Assembly: GCA_023489205.1 (NCBI GenBank)
Contig: JAMDDF010000014.1
Location: 1-6,952 of the forward strand
Direction: 5' to 3'
DNA from: Actinomycetota bacterium
GTDB taxonomy: Bacteria > Actinomycetota > Acidimicrobiia > Acidimicrobiales > Palsa-688
DNA: 6,952 bases
Part shown: positions 1 to 6,285 of the stretch, in pieces
Position numbering within the stretch: the stretch's first letter is position 1
Layout: the number at the start of each line of letters is the position of its first letter
Notes under the pieces: generated by a model
What the model was told of the DNA's origin: nothing
Database searches by the model: none
What the model saw: only the letters and a program-made list of their open reading frames with translations
Translations under genes and position numbers: made by a program

Positions 1-332
1 CGCGGGTCGCCACCAGGGAAAGCCTTTATCACCATCGGCACGCGCTCGCGCACCCAGCGGACCTCCTCGGGAGTCTCGTGCCCGTGGAGCTGTGCGGCAT
101 GAAGGCCGGCCGAGTAAACGGCCTCGACCACCCGTCGCGGTGCCTCGTCACGGAACACACCCACCGTAAGGAGGTCTTCCCTAGGCAGTCGTTTCACGAT
201 GTCGGTCACCAACTGCACGGAGACCTGCCGCGGCGAGGGGGCGAAGACAAAGCCAATGGCATTTGCCCCCATCGCGACGGCCAAGAGCGCGTCGTCCTCA
301 GAAGTCGTCCCGCAGATCTTGACGACCGTCAC
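1..332 (-). CDS. trpF: Phosphoribosylanthranilate isomerase TrpF (partial, C-terminus off the left edge)
   Basis: TrpF isomerises N-(5-phosphoribosyl)anthranilate to the carboxyphenylamino-deoxyribulose phosphate that TrpC uses. It is a cytoplasmic single-domain (beta/alpha)8 barrel. Reading from the GTG at 332, about 110 codons are visible, roughly half of the usual 200-220 residues. The start reads VTVVKICGTTSEDDA, with the family KICG motif carrying the catalytic Cys (residue 7). It is followed by GFVFAPSPRQV near residue 30, VGVFRDE near residue 60, AAQLHGHE near 80 and VIKAFPGG near 105, all typical of TrpF strands. The catalytic Asp of the second half lies outside the window. The GTG overlaps the trpC stop as GTGA (329-332), so translation is probably coupled to trpC and the two genes share one transcript. 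I see no frameshift or stop in the visible part. Confidence 0.93.
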   Translation of the reverse strand, partial: MTVVKICGTTSEDDALLAVAMGANAIGFVFAPSPRQVSVQLVTDIVKRLPREDLLTVGVFRDEAPRRVVEAVYSAGLHAAQLHGHETPEEVRWVRERVPMVIKAFPGGDP

Positions 333-1102
333 GAGACCAGGGCGCTGAGGGCGGCCCCCGGGTCGGGCGCAGTAACGAGCGCTTCGCCAACCAGGACCGC
401 ATCGAACCCCGCCGCCGCCAACTGCTCCACGTCCCTCCTCTCTCGGATACCCGATTCGGCCACCTTGACCACATCAGCTGGGAGGTTTGCCCCTACGCTT
501 AGGGCGCGCTCTGTATCGACCTCGAAGCTGAACAGGTCGCGCTGGTTGACCCCAATGAGCTGCGCACCAGCGTCCAGCGCCCTTTTAGCCTCATCCTCGT
601 CGTGCACCTCAACGAGCGCTTCGATACCGGCTTGGTTAGCGAGGTCAACCAGGCCGACCAGCTCGTCCCCCGACAGGGCGCTCACGATGAGGAGCAGGGC
701 GTCCGCGCCCATCAGCCGGGCGTCATAGACATCGGCAGGGCAAACCGTGAAGTCCTTTCGCAGCACGGGCAGCTCGACGGCCGCACGCGCTTGGGCGAGG
801 TCCTCGGGCGACCCACCAAAAAACTCGGAGTCCGTCAGCACCGACAAGCACGCCGCGCCAGCCGCTGCATATGTCTTGGCCAGTCGAGCCGGGTCGAGAT
901 CCGCTGCTAGGAGCCCCTTGGAGGGGCTGCGGCGCTTCACTTCCGCGATGACTGATATGCCCTCTTGGGAGCGAAGAGCGGCCGTGAACCCCCGAGCCGG
1001 CGGACAAGCACTAGCCGCAGCAGCCAGTCTAGCGAGGTCGCGCTCGTCAGCCTCAGCGCCCTGGCGGTGCCAATCGAGTATCCGGTCGAGGTACGTAGCC
1101 AT
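329..1102 (-). CDS. trpC: Indole-3-glycerol phosphate synthase TrpC
   Basis: TrpC decarboxylates and closes the ring of CdRP to give indole-3-glycerol phosphate, the fourth step of the tryptophan branch. It is a cytoplasmic TIM barrel. The protein is 257 residues from the ATG at 1102, the normal family length. The N-terminus MATYLDRILDWHR is the usual start helix. The catalytic set seen in characterised IGPS enzymes is complete: E54 and K56 in VIAEVKRRSPSKG, K116 in LRKDF, E165 in LVEVHDE, N186 in GVNQRDL and S217 in VAESGI. Phosphate-loop sequences near the end (VLVGEAL) are also present. The frame stays open upstream to a TTG at 1135, but the family start fits 1102, which is preceded by a weak G-rich GGGG. 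It lies upstream of trpF in the same operon and is divergent from a two-component system. No attenuator-like leader is visible. Confidence 0.95.
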   Translation of the reverse strand: MATYLDRILDWHRQGAEADERDLARLAAAASACPPARGFTAALRSQEGISVIAEVKRRSPSKGLLAADLDPARLAKTYAAAGAACLSVLTDSEFFGGSPEDLAQARAAVELPVLRKDFTVCPADVYDARLMGADALLLIVSALSGDELVGLVDLANQAGIEALVEVHDEDEAKRALDAGAQLIGVNQRDLFSFEVDTERALSVGANLPADVVKVAESGIRERRDVEQLAAAGFDAVLVGEALVTAPDPGAALSALVS

Positions 1103-1177
1103 CCAACCCCAGCGTAGACGCCCTTCAGGCAACAAACGCCGTCTCCACCGAACCAGTTTCGTGACAAGCTGGCATAT
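1103..1177. promoter_or_regulatory. Divergent intergenic region between trpC and the response regulator
   Basis: This 75-bp gap must hold promoter elements for both the trpCF unit (minus) and the two-component unit (plus), unless trpC is fed from elsewhere. On the trpC strand, TACGCT (1117 down to 1112) fits the actinobacterial TAnnnT -10 pattern and ends 9 bases before the ATG, which could give a near-leaderless mRNA. I see no convincing -35 at 17-18 bp. On the regulator strand there is neither a good -10 nor a Shine-Dalgarno sequence directly before the GTG. No Trp-rich leader peptide, T-box or clear operator is visible. The role is inferred from gene orientation. Confidence 0.4.
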
Positions 1178-1855
1178 GTGGCAGAGGACCAGGGAACGAT
1201 AGTTGTTGTAGAAGACGATGCCAACATCGCTGACCTGCTGGACATGTACCTGCGCCGGGAGGGCTTCAGGGTCCTACAGGCGACGACGGGCCAAGCGGGC
1301 CTCGACGCCATCCAACGCGAGCACCCCCGCCTGGCGATCCTTGACGTGAGCCTCCCTGGCGGCATGGACGGCCTCGAGGTGTGCCGGAAGGTACGGGCCT
1401 CCAACCCCCTGCCGATGCTCATGCTGACTGCTCGCGACAGCGAAGTGGACCGGGTCCTCGGCCTGGAAATGGGGGCGGACGACTACGTAACCAAGCCTTT
1501 TTCCCCAAGGGAGGTGGTGGCTCGGGTAAAAGCCATCCTGCGCCGCTCCGAGGGACCAGTAGAGCAACCGGAGCTGCTCTTGGCAGGCCGGGTAGAAGTA
1601 GACCTGGCGAGGAGGGAAGCCAGGGTGGACGGTGAGGCAGTGGCGCTCACCTCGAGAGAGTTCCAGCTGCTCGCCTTCTTCGCCGAAAGACCGGGGCGAG
1701 CCCTGACGCGCCAGCAGCTCTTGGACGGCGTGTGGGGCACCGGTTGGTACGGCGATGACCGCACGGTCGACGCCCATGTCCGCCAGCTCCGCAAAAAGCT
1801 CGGCAACTCCCTCCCGCTCAACACGGTGTGGGGCCTCGGGTACCGGCTGGGGTGA
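1178..1855 (+). CDS. OmpR/PhoB-family two-component response regulator
   Basis: This is a cytoplasmic DNA-binding regulator of 225 residues, standard for the family. The receiver domain spans about residues 7-122, with acidic pocket E12/D13/D14 (VVEDD), phosphoacceptor D56 (AILDVSLPGG), T84 (MLTAR), Y103 and K106 (YVTKPF). The effector is a C-terminal winged helix (about 130-225) with LTSREFQLL, recognition-helix sequence RTVDAHVRQLRKKLG and the terminal wing GYRLG. The loop after the phosphoacceptor reads DVSLPGGMDG, one Gly longer than the commonest DxMLPGMDG form. GTG at 1178 is the only standard start in frame after the upstream stop (TAG at 1115), although no Shine-Dalgarno is obvious. 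The kinase gene follows after 7 bases, so they form a cognate pair. Its targets cannot be read from the sequence. Autoregulation through the upstream gap is plausible but unproven. Confidence 0.95.
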   Translation: MAEDQGTIVVVEDDANIADLLDMYLRREGFRVLQATTGQAGLDAIQREHPRLAILDVSLPGGMDGLEVCRKVRASNPLPMLMLTARDSEVDRVLGLEMGADDYVTKPFSPREVVARVKAILRRSEGPVEQPELLLAGRVEVDLARREARVDGEAVALTSREFQLLAFFAERPGRALTRQQLLDGVWGTGWYGDDRTVDAHVRQLRKKLGNSLPLNTVWGLGYRLG

Positions 1856-1856
1856 T
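1849..1856 (+). promoter_or_regulatory. Shine-Dalgarno of the histidine kinase overlapping the regulator stop codon
   Basis: GGGGTGAT contains GGTGAT, a perfect match to the 16S 3' end complement, and includes the regulator's TGA stop. It sits 6 bases before the GTG at 1863, which supports that start and suggests translational coupling of kinase to regulator. Confidence 0.6.
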
Positions 1857-1862
1857 GACCGG

Positions 1863-3395
1863 GTGCGCCGGCGCATAAGCTTAACGATGTTCGCCCTGGT
1901 GGTGGGCGCGCTCGTGTTCGCCGGTGGCGTCACTTTGGGCCTCACTTCACTCGACAGCGTGGCCAAGACCGAGTCACAGCTCGTTGTCGAGGCCGAGCAG
2001 CTTGCCTTGGGCGTGCAAAAAGAGGTGGCTGCCGGCGGGGGCCACAACGCCAACGCAGTGCTCCGCCAGGTGCTCAACTTCTTGAAAGAGCCCCTCAACC
2101 TGCAAGGAGAGGCCGTCTACGGCGTGCAGTCCCACGGGACCAACCTGCCCACCTTGTACAACTTCTTGGAGCCCAGCCAGCCCGTGGTCCTGCCCGGCGG
2201 GCTTCGTCAGGACCAGTTGGTGTCGCAGCCCGGTTTCATAGTGGGCTTGCCTGTAAAGGGCCACCGCCAGAACCTGGCCTGGGCGGCAAAGCTCTTTTCG
2301 ACCAGGAAAGCAGTGGAGGCCAAGTGCCCCGGCTGCCAGTTTTACAACCTCGTGGTAGTGCTAACCAGGAAAGCGCCAGCCGGAGTGGGCAGCGCAGGCA
2401 CGTGGTTTGCCATCGCTGCGGCCGCGACCATGGTCGTCTCGCTCCTCGCTGCCACGCGCCTCGGCCGGCGCATAGCGCGCCCATTGCAGCAGGTCGAGGC
2501 AGTCACTGGCCGCATCGCCGCCGGTGACCTGTCGGCTCGCGTCCCCATACCGGCAAAGGAAGGCCACGAGCTAGTTTCGCTCGCCACCAGCGTCAACCAA
2601 ATGGCAGACAGCCTGGCGCGCGCACGGGGGGCACAGCGCCAGTTCCTCATGTCGGTCTCCCACGACCTGCGTACGCCTCTCACCTCCATCCGCGGCTACG
2701 CCGAGGCCCTCGCCGACGGGGCGACCGACGACGTCCCCAGAGCGGCCGGCGTAGTCCTCTCCGAGGCCAGGCGGCTCGAGCGACTGGTCGGCGACCTCTT
2801 GGAGCTGGCCAAGCTCGAAGCTGGCTCATTTAGCCTCTCGTGTACCAAGGTGGACCTATTCGACCTCGCCCACAGTGCCGTGGAAGCCTTCGAGCCGGCG
2901 GCGACGTCCTTCGGGCTATTACTCGAGCTCCGCTCGAGCGGGGACGGCGCCCCCGTAGTGTGCTATGCCGACCCTGACCGCTTGGGCCAGGTGGTCGCCA
3001 ACGTGGTGGAGAACGCGCTCAAGTACGCAAGGCAGCGGGTCACTGTCACGGCTGGCTACGCCGGGCCGGGCGCTCCCAGCTTCGCTGTCGAAGACGATGG
3101 CCCCGGCATCCCGGCTGAGGACTTGGACAACGTGTTCAAGCGCCTTTACCAGTCTTCTTCAGCCGCATCGCGCAAGCTCGGTTCCGGTCTCGGACTCGCG
3201 ATCGTGAAGGAACTGGTCACAGCTATGGGAGGCACGGTCATGGCTGAGTCACCGACACGCGCCGGCGGCGGTACCCGCATCGTCGTGACGCTGTCGGCAC
3301 CTCAGCCAAGCGGCCCAGTGGGCCGCGCGAGCTCAAGGGGCGCTGTGCCAGCGGCCCCCCAGACGCGCGAGGCTGTAGGGCCGGTGACTGGGTGA
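1863..3395 (+). CDS. Membrane sensor histidine kinase with HAMP domain (partner of the upstream regulator)
   Basis: This is a 510-residue inner-membrane kinase that should autophosphorylate and pass phosphate to the adjacent OmpR-type regulator. From the GTG at 1863: MRRRISL, then TM1 (about 9-29), an extracytoplasmic sensor (about 30-178), TM2 (about 180-198), HAMP (about 199-254, with RPLQQVEAVTGRIAAGDL), and HisKA with phosphoacceptor H267 in SVSHDLRTPLTSIRGY. HATPase_c follows with N384 in VVENALKYA, DDGPGIP at 411-417 and GSGLGLAI at 440-447. All catalytic boxes are intact. The sensor matches no family I recognise and has a CPGC pair (C155, C158) near TM2. After the ATPase domain the last 33 or so residues are a Pro/Ala/Gly/Arg-rich tail. 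The GTG is chosen for its Shine-Dalgarno and basic N-terminus; ATG 1887 is an alternative. The stimulus is unknown. Confidence 0.93.
   Translation: MRRRISLTMFALVVGALVFAGGVTLGLTSLDSVAKTESQLVVEAEQLALGVQKEVAAGGGHNANAVLRQVLNFLKEPLNLQGEAVYGVQSHGTNLPTLYNFLEPSQPVVLPGGLRQDQLVSQPGFIVGLPVKGHRQNLAWAAKLFSTRKAVEAKCPGCQFYNLVVVLTRKAPAGVGSAGTWFAIAAAATMVVSLLAATRLGRRIARPLQQVEAVTGRIAAGDLSARVPIPAKEGHELVSLATSVNQMADSLARARGAQRQFLMSVSHDLRTPLTSIRGYAEALADGATDDVPRAAGVVLSEARRLERLVGDLLELAKLEAGSFSLSCTKVDLFDLAHSAVEAFEPAATSFGLLLELRSSGDGAPVVCYADPDRLGQVVANVVENALKYARQRVTVTAGYAGPGAPSFAVEDDGPGIPAEDLDNVFKRLYQSSSAASRKLGSGLGLAIVKELVTAMGGTVMAESPTRAGGGTRIVVTLSAPQPSGPVGRASSRGAVPAAPQTREAVGPVTG
3310..3326. repeat. 17-bp perfect palindrome inside the kinase C-terminal tail
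   Basis: The arms GCGGCCCA and TGGGCCGC are perfect inverted copies around a single G. As RNA this could fold as a 6-bp GC stem with a 5-base loop. It lies in the kinase's low-complexity tail and about 130 bases past the bioB stop on the other strand. No T-tract follows on either side. Confidence 0.6.
3337..3358. terminator. Strong GC hairpin, possible terminator-like element for bioB or the kinase unit
   Basis: GGGGC plus GCTG pairs with CAGC plus GCCCC, giving 9 base pairs with one bulged G (3353) and a 3-base loop (TGC). It is 11 bases after the 17-bp palindrome, within the last 60 bases of the kinase gene and about 100 bases downstream of the bioB stop. There is no U-run, so it is not a classical intrinsic terminator. 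GC-only hairpins of this kind have been proposed as terminators in actinobacteria. Its role here is inference. Confidence 0.3.
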
Positions 3396-3456
3396 GCACC
3401 GAGCAGGCGCCATGCAAGGCGGCCGTGGGCGTCCCGGGCGAATTGGCCAAGCTGGC

Positions 3457-4539
3457 TCAGGCGTTGGAGGGCAGCGCGCTTCCCGGGCCTCGCCGGCGCA
3501 GTGCTGGCACCACTTCTCGACGGTGCGGGGGCAGGGTCTGCTCGCCAGGCCCCTCGACCACGAAGCCAGCGTCCGCGATCATCTGCAGGTCGTCGAGCGC
3601 GGGTGCCCCCTCTGAGGTCAGGTAGTCGCCCAGGAAGATCGAGTTCGCTATCTGGAGGCCGAGGGGCTGCAAGCTCCGCAGGTGCATTTCTCGGCCGCCA
3701 GCCATGCGGAGCTCGACGTCGGGGAAAACGAAGCGGAACATAGCGAGCACTCGCAGGCACTTGGCCGGGGTGAGGTCGTTACGGCCAGCGAGGGGCGTGC
3801 CCGGGAACGGCATCAAGAAGTTGACCGGAACGGACTCTGGCCCGAGCTCGCTCAGGCGCAACGCTACGTCCACGATCTGCTCGTTGCTCTCCCCCATCCC
3901 TACGATCACCCCTGAACAAGGTGACAGGCCGGCCCCTGCCGCGCTGTGCAACGTGCGCACCCGGTCAGAAAAGCCATGAGTGGAACAGATCTGCCCGTAG
4001 TGGGACTCCGCGGTGTTGAGGTTGTGGTTGTACGCGTCGGCCCCAGCCGAGCGCAGCCTCTCTGCCTGGCCTGGGCCGAGGATGCCGACACAAATGCAGA
4101 CTTCGAGCTCGGGCCTGCGGGCGCGCACAGCAGCGATCGTGCTCGCGACCCGGTCGAGGTCGCGCTCTGTTGGAGCTCGCCCACTAGCGACAAGGCAGAC
4201 ACGCTTCGCGCCATGCTCGGCGGCCCGTTCAGCCTCGAGGGCCGCTGCCTCTGGTGCTAGCCAGCTGTAGCGGAGCACCCCCGTGGAGGGCCCGCGTCTT
4301 TGAGAGCAATAGGCACAGTCCTCGCCACAGAGCCCGCTTTTCATGTTTACGAGGTAGTTGAGCTTTACCCGGTTGCCAAAGAACGCCCGGCGCACCCTTG
4401 AAGCCGCCGCCACCACGTCCATCAGCATGTCGTCGCCCGACCCCAGGACATCGAGAGCTTGCTCAGCCGAGGGGCGGACGAGACCGAGCGCTTGCTCTGT
4501 AATGACCTCCAACCAGGACCGGTCCGCGACGGCTTGCAT
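3457..4539 (-). CDS. bioB: Biotin synthase BioB (radical SAM)
   Basis: BioB inserts sulfur into dethiobiotin to make biotin, using a radical-SAM [4Fe-4S] cluster and a sacrificial [2Fe-2S] cluster. The protein is 360 residues from the ATG at 4539, which has GAGGA 7 bases upstream. The CxxxCxxC motif is at C71, C75 and C78 ([13 protein letters not shown]). The [2Fe-2S] ligands align as C115 (RVCLVASGR), C148 (LEVCICVG), C208 ([12 protein letters not shown]) and R278 (ELRMAGGRE). The SAM/substrate-site sequence YNHNLNTAE is also intact, as is [13 protein letters not shown]. Oddities are Gly where most homologues have Pro in CPEDC, and an extra Cys150 two residues after C148. The frame is open upstream to 4653, but that segment is not BioB-like. 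It is a single-gene unit, convergent with the kinase (61-bp gap) and divergent from the epimerase. bioD lies about 1 kb away. Confidence 0.96.
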   Translation of the reverse strand: MQAVADRSWLEVITEQALGLVRPSAEQALDVLGSGDDMLMDVVAAASRVRRAFFGNRVKLNYLVNMKSGLCGEDCAYCSQRRGPSTGVLRYSWLAPEAAALEAERAAEHGAKRVCLVASGRAPTERDLDRVASTIAAVRARRPELEVCICVGILGPGQAERLRSAGADAYNHNLNTAESHYGQICSTHGFSDRVRTLHSAAGAGLSPCSGVIVGMGESNEQIVDVALRLSELGPESVPVNFLMPFPGTPLAGRNDLTPAKCLRVLAMFRFVFPDVELRMAGGREMHLRSLQPLGLQIANSIFLGDYLTSEGAPALDDLQMIADAGFVVEGPGEQTLPPHRREVVPALRRRGPGSALPSNA

Positions 4540-4617
4540 GCTTGTATCCTCGCGGACCGAGGCCGGCACGGTCAACCAGGCCCCTCGGCCCCCTGGGGCT
4601 TGGTAAGGCCACGCCTC
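4540..4617. promoter_or_regulatory. Divergent bioB/aldose epimerase intergenic region with candidate bioB promoter
   Basis: This is 78 bp between two divergent starts. On the bioB strand, TTGACC (4575-4570) and GAGGAT (4551-4546) are separated by 18 bases. This would start transcription at or near the bioB ATG, but GAGGAT is a weak -10 and also forms bioB's Shine-Dalgarno, so both readings cannot be equally important. On the epimerase strand, TAAGG (4604-4608) lies 9 bases before the ATG. I recognise no BirA or BioQ operator. Confidence 0.35.
4575..4604. repeat. Inverted repeat, 10-bp arms, between bioB and the epimerase gene
   Basis: The arms ACCAGGCCCC (4575-4584) and GGGGCTTGGT (4595-4604) pair at 9 of 10 positions around a 10-base spacer. 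In plus-strand RNA the odd position is a G-U wobble, so all ten can pair. In minus-strand RNA it is an A-C mismatch. The element abuts the candidate bioB -35 on one side and the epimerase Shine-Dalgarno on the other. It could be an operator or an RNA stem-loop. Confidence 0.55.
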
Positions 4618-5583
4618 ATGACAGCTAACCTGTCGCCCATGGTAAATACCCACCCAGAGGCGCTAGGGCGTGCCGGACGGCTCTTCGAAATCAAAAATGG
4701 CAGCCGCTCGGCGGTGGTCACCGAGGAAGGCGCCGGCTTGTTCCGGCTCAACTGGGATGGTACCGAACTGCTCAGCACGCCGAGCGACGACGGCTTCGGT
4801 GGCAACGGCGGGCACGGCCAGATCCTCGTTCCCTGGCCCGGGCGCATAGCCCTGGGTTGTTACGACTTTGACGGGGAGAGCTACCAACTACCACTGGACG
4901 ACCACGCGCACCAAGCCGCCATCCACGGCTTCGGACGCTGGCTCACCTGGGCTCCTGCTCAACACGACGCCGAGCGCGTCGTGCTCGGGGCGCGGATGTT
5001 GGCCCGGCCCGGCTACCCCTTTTGCTTGGACCTCGAGCAGTCCTACACCTGGCTCGCCGACCGCCTCGAAGTGGAGCTTTCGGTCACCAATATCGGTACC
5101 CAAGCCGCGCCTTTTGGCTATGGCTGCCATCCTTACTTCACGGTCGGCACCGGGACCGTAGACGATGGCATCTTGCAGGTGCCGGCAGAACAGTACCTAG
5201 GCACTGACGCCGACTTGAACCCCATCGGCCCTCCATCGCCCGTGCAGGGTACGGCCTTCGACTTCCGAGAGCCGCGCCCGGTGGGGCCCACGCATTTCGA
5301 CGTGACTTTCGCCGGCCTGCGCAGAGACCAAGACGGCAACGTGACAGTCAGCTTCGCCGCTCCCGACAATAGTGTCGAGATCACCTGCACCTACCCACCG
5401 GGGGTCAACTACGTCCAGATTTACAGCGGGGATACGCTCCCACCCGCTTTTAGGCGCCAGGGCCTTGCGATCGAGCCTTATACGTGCGCGCCGAACGCCT
5501 TCAACAACGGCCTCGGCTTGCTGCGCGTCCCGCCCGGGGGTACTGCGCGAGTCTCATGGTCCCTCTCTGCCAAGACCCGTTGA
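4618..5583 (+). CDS. Aldose 1-epimerase (galactose mutarotase superfamily, YihR-like)
   Basis: The predicted reaction is interconversion of alpha and beta anomers of a free aldose in the cytoplasm. The protein is 321 residues with no signal peptide or membrane segment, a single beta-sandwich domain of normal length. Family landmarks occur in order: [10 protein letters not shown] with R76, AIHGFGRW with H103, YGCHPYF with H171 (the catalytic His pair), and [13 protein letters not shown] with E286 (the catalytic base). The PWPGRI...HGF spacing resembles YihR-type epimerases more than glucose-6-phosphate epimerases (YeaD). The ATG at 4618 is chosen for TAAGG 9 bases upstream. ATG 4639 lacks a Shine-Dalgarno, and the open frame back to 4459 runs antisense into bioB. 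It is a single-gene unit lying between bioB and bioD on the opposite strand, and its stop is 17 bp from that of bioD. The sugar cannot be named. Confidence 0.9.
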   Translation: MTANLSPMVNTHPEALGRAGRLFEIKNGSRSAVVTEEGAGLFRLNWDGTELLSTPSDDGFGGNGGHGQILVPWPGRIALGCYDFDGESYQLPLDDHAHQAAIHGFGRWLTWAPAQHDAERVVLGARMLARPGYPFCLDLEQSYTWLADRLEVELSVTNIGTQAAPFGYGCHPYFTVGTGTVDDGILQVPAEQYLGTDADLNPIGPPSPVQGTAFDFREPRPVGPTHFDVTFAGLRRDQDGNVTVSFAAPDNSVEITCTYPPGVNYVQIYSGDTLPPAFRRQGLAIEPYTCAPNAFNNGLGLLRVPPGGTARVSWSLSAKTR

Positions 5584-5600
5584 GCACTGGCCCACCTCGC

Positions 5601-6284
5601 CTACTGCGACTTGGGCTCGACGCCAGTTGGCAAGCCGCCGGCATTGCAAAAAGCCCCGGCAAGGGCGCTGACTGAGACCTCTACCACCAGCCCCAAGCGC
5701 TGTCTCAGCCATGCCAAATTGGCTGAGTGGAGCTCGTCTTTTGGGTTGAAATGGTTCAGGTACACCACGAAGGGCCGAGCACCTAGGGCCCGAGCCACCA
5801 ACGAGACGCTGCTCAAGGTACCAAGGCCGGGCGGCGCCACGACCACGACGCGCTCGGGCGCTAACCGCTCGATCATTTCCAGCCCATCACCGTCTGAGGC
5901 TTGGGGGGAACCTATGCCACCAGCTTGTTCGACTATGCCCACATCACAGGCCGGCGGCCAGCTGAGCTCACCAACAATTTCCTGCAACGTGAAGGGGCCA
6001 AGCCCCATGGACTCGGCCGCCATGGGCGGGGCCATGGCCTTGGGGTACCAGCGCCAAGGTGGGCAAACCTCGCTCGCAGTTTCTCCTGTGGCGGCGGCGA
6101 GCAGGTCCGCGTCACTAAGCTCGCCGAGACCCGGCTCAAACGACTGCGCCGGCTTGCGCGCGGCCACCCGCAGCCCTAAGCGCCGCAGCTCCAACGCCAG
6201 CTGCGAGGCAACCCAAGTCTTGCCGACCTCAGTCCCGGTGCCTGCTATCACGACAACCAGCGCAGGCCGGGCGGACGAGGTCAT
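5601..6284 (-). CDS. bioD: Dethiobiotin synthetase BioD (divergent)
   Basis: BioD makes dethiobiotin from 7,8-diaminopelargonate, CO2 and ATP, supplying BioB's substrate in the cytoplasm. The protein is 227 residues, the normal length. The P-loop is GTGTEVGKT (15-23) with E19 and K22. K44 and S48 in RKPAQS correspond to E. coli K37 and S41. Also present are SDADLL (57-62), E119 in VEQAGG and N177 in YLNHFNP, which matches the adenine-contacting Asn. It departs from E. coli BioD at GTDTEVGKT (D to G), VEGAGG (G to Q) and GxxNHxxLT (here GTLSSVSLV). P-loop and overall colinearity make BioD the best call; a related P-loop ligase is possible. The ATG at 6284 lies one base after the upstream permease stop (TGAAATG), with AAAGGG 12 bases upstream inside the permease gene. 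The two genes are therefore very likely cotranscribed and coupled. The stop is TAG. Confidence 0.85.
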   Translation of the reverse strand: MTSSARPALVVVIAGTGTEVGKTWVASQLALELRRLGLRVAARKPAQSFEPGLGELSDADLLAAATGETASEVCPPWRWYPKAMAPPMAAESMGLGPFTLQEIVGELSWPPACDVGIVEQAGGIGSPQASDGDGLEMIERLAPERVVVVAPPGLGTLSSVSLVARALGARPFVVYLNHFNPKDELHSANLAWLRQRLGLVVEVSVSALAGAFCNAGGLPTGVEPKSQ

Positions 6285-6285
6285 T

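Noticed and set aside
78..728. 216-codon open frame on the plus strand over trpF/trpC
   Set aside because: It is antisense to two well-recognised enzymes, has a low-complexity Ser/Arg/Ala-rich product and no domain; a GC-rich shadow frame.
1103..1177. Tryptophan attenuator, T-box or TRAP site before trpC
   Set aside because: The gap is 75 bp, with no Trp-codon run, no T-box motif and no GAG/UAG repeats.
1176..1178. ATG as the response-regulator start
   Set aside because: It is in a different frame from the receiver domain; GTG 1178 is in frame.
1855..1857. ATG overlapping the regulator stop as a kinase start
   Set aside because: It is out of frame with the kinase; the in-frame start with a good Shine-Dalgarno is GTG 1863.
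1274..2098. 274-codon open frame on the minus strand over the regulator and kinase
   Set aside because: Antisense to clearly conserved receiver, winged-helix and kinase sequence; no recognisable domain.
3302..3760. 152-codon open frame on the minus strand at the kinase/bioB junction
   Set aside because: It overlaps both the kinase tail and the bioB C-terminus in another frame and encodes an Arg/Pro/Ala-rich, non-conserved product.
4540..4617. BirA or BioQ operator controlling bioB
   Set aside because: I see no match to the spaced palindromes known for these regulators; the inverted repeat present has a different sequence.
4540..4653. Upstream extension of bioB to 4653
   Set aside because: The added 38 residues are not BioB-like, would run across the inverted repeat into the epimerase gene, and the ATG at 4539 has a good GAGGA.
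5586..5627. ACTGGC/GCCAGT inverted repeat at the epimerase/bioD convergence as a terminator
   Set aside because: Only 6-base arms with a 30-base loop and no T-run; expected by chance in GC-rich DNA.
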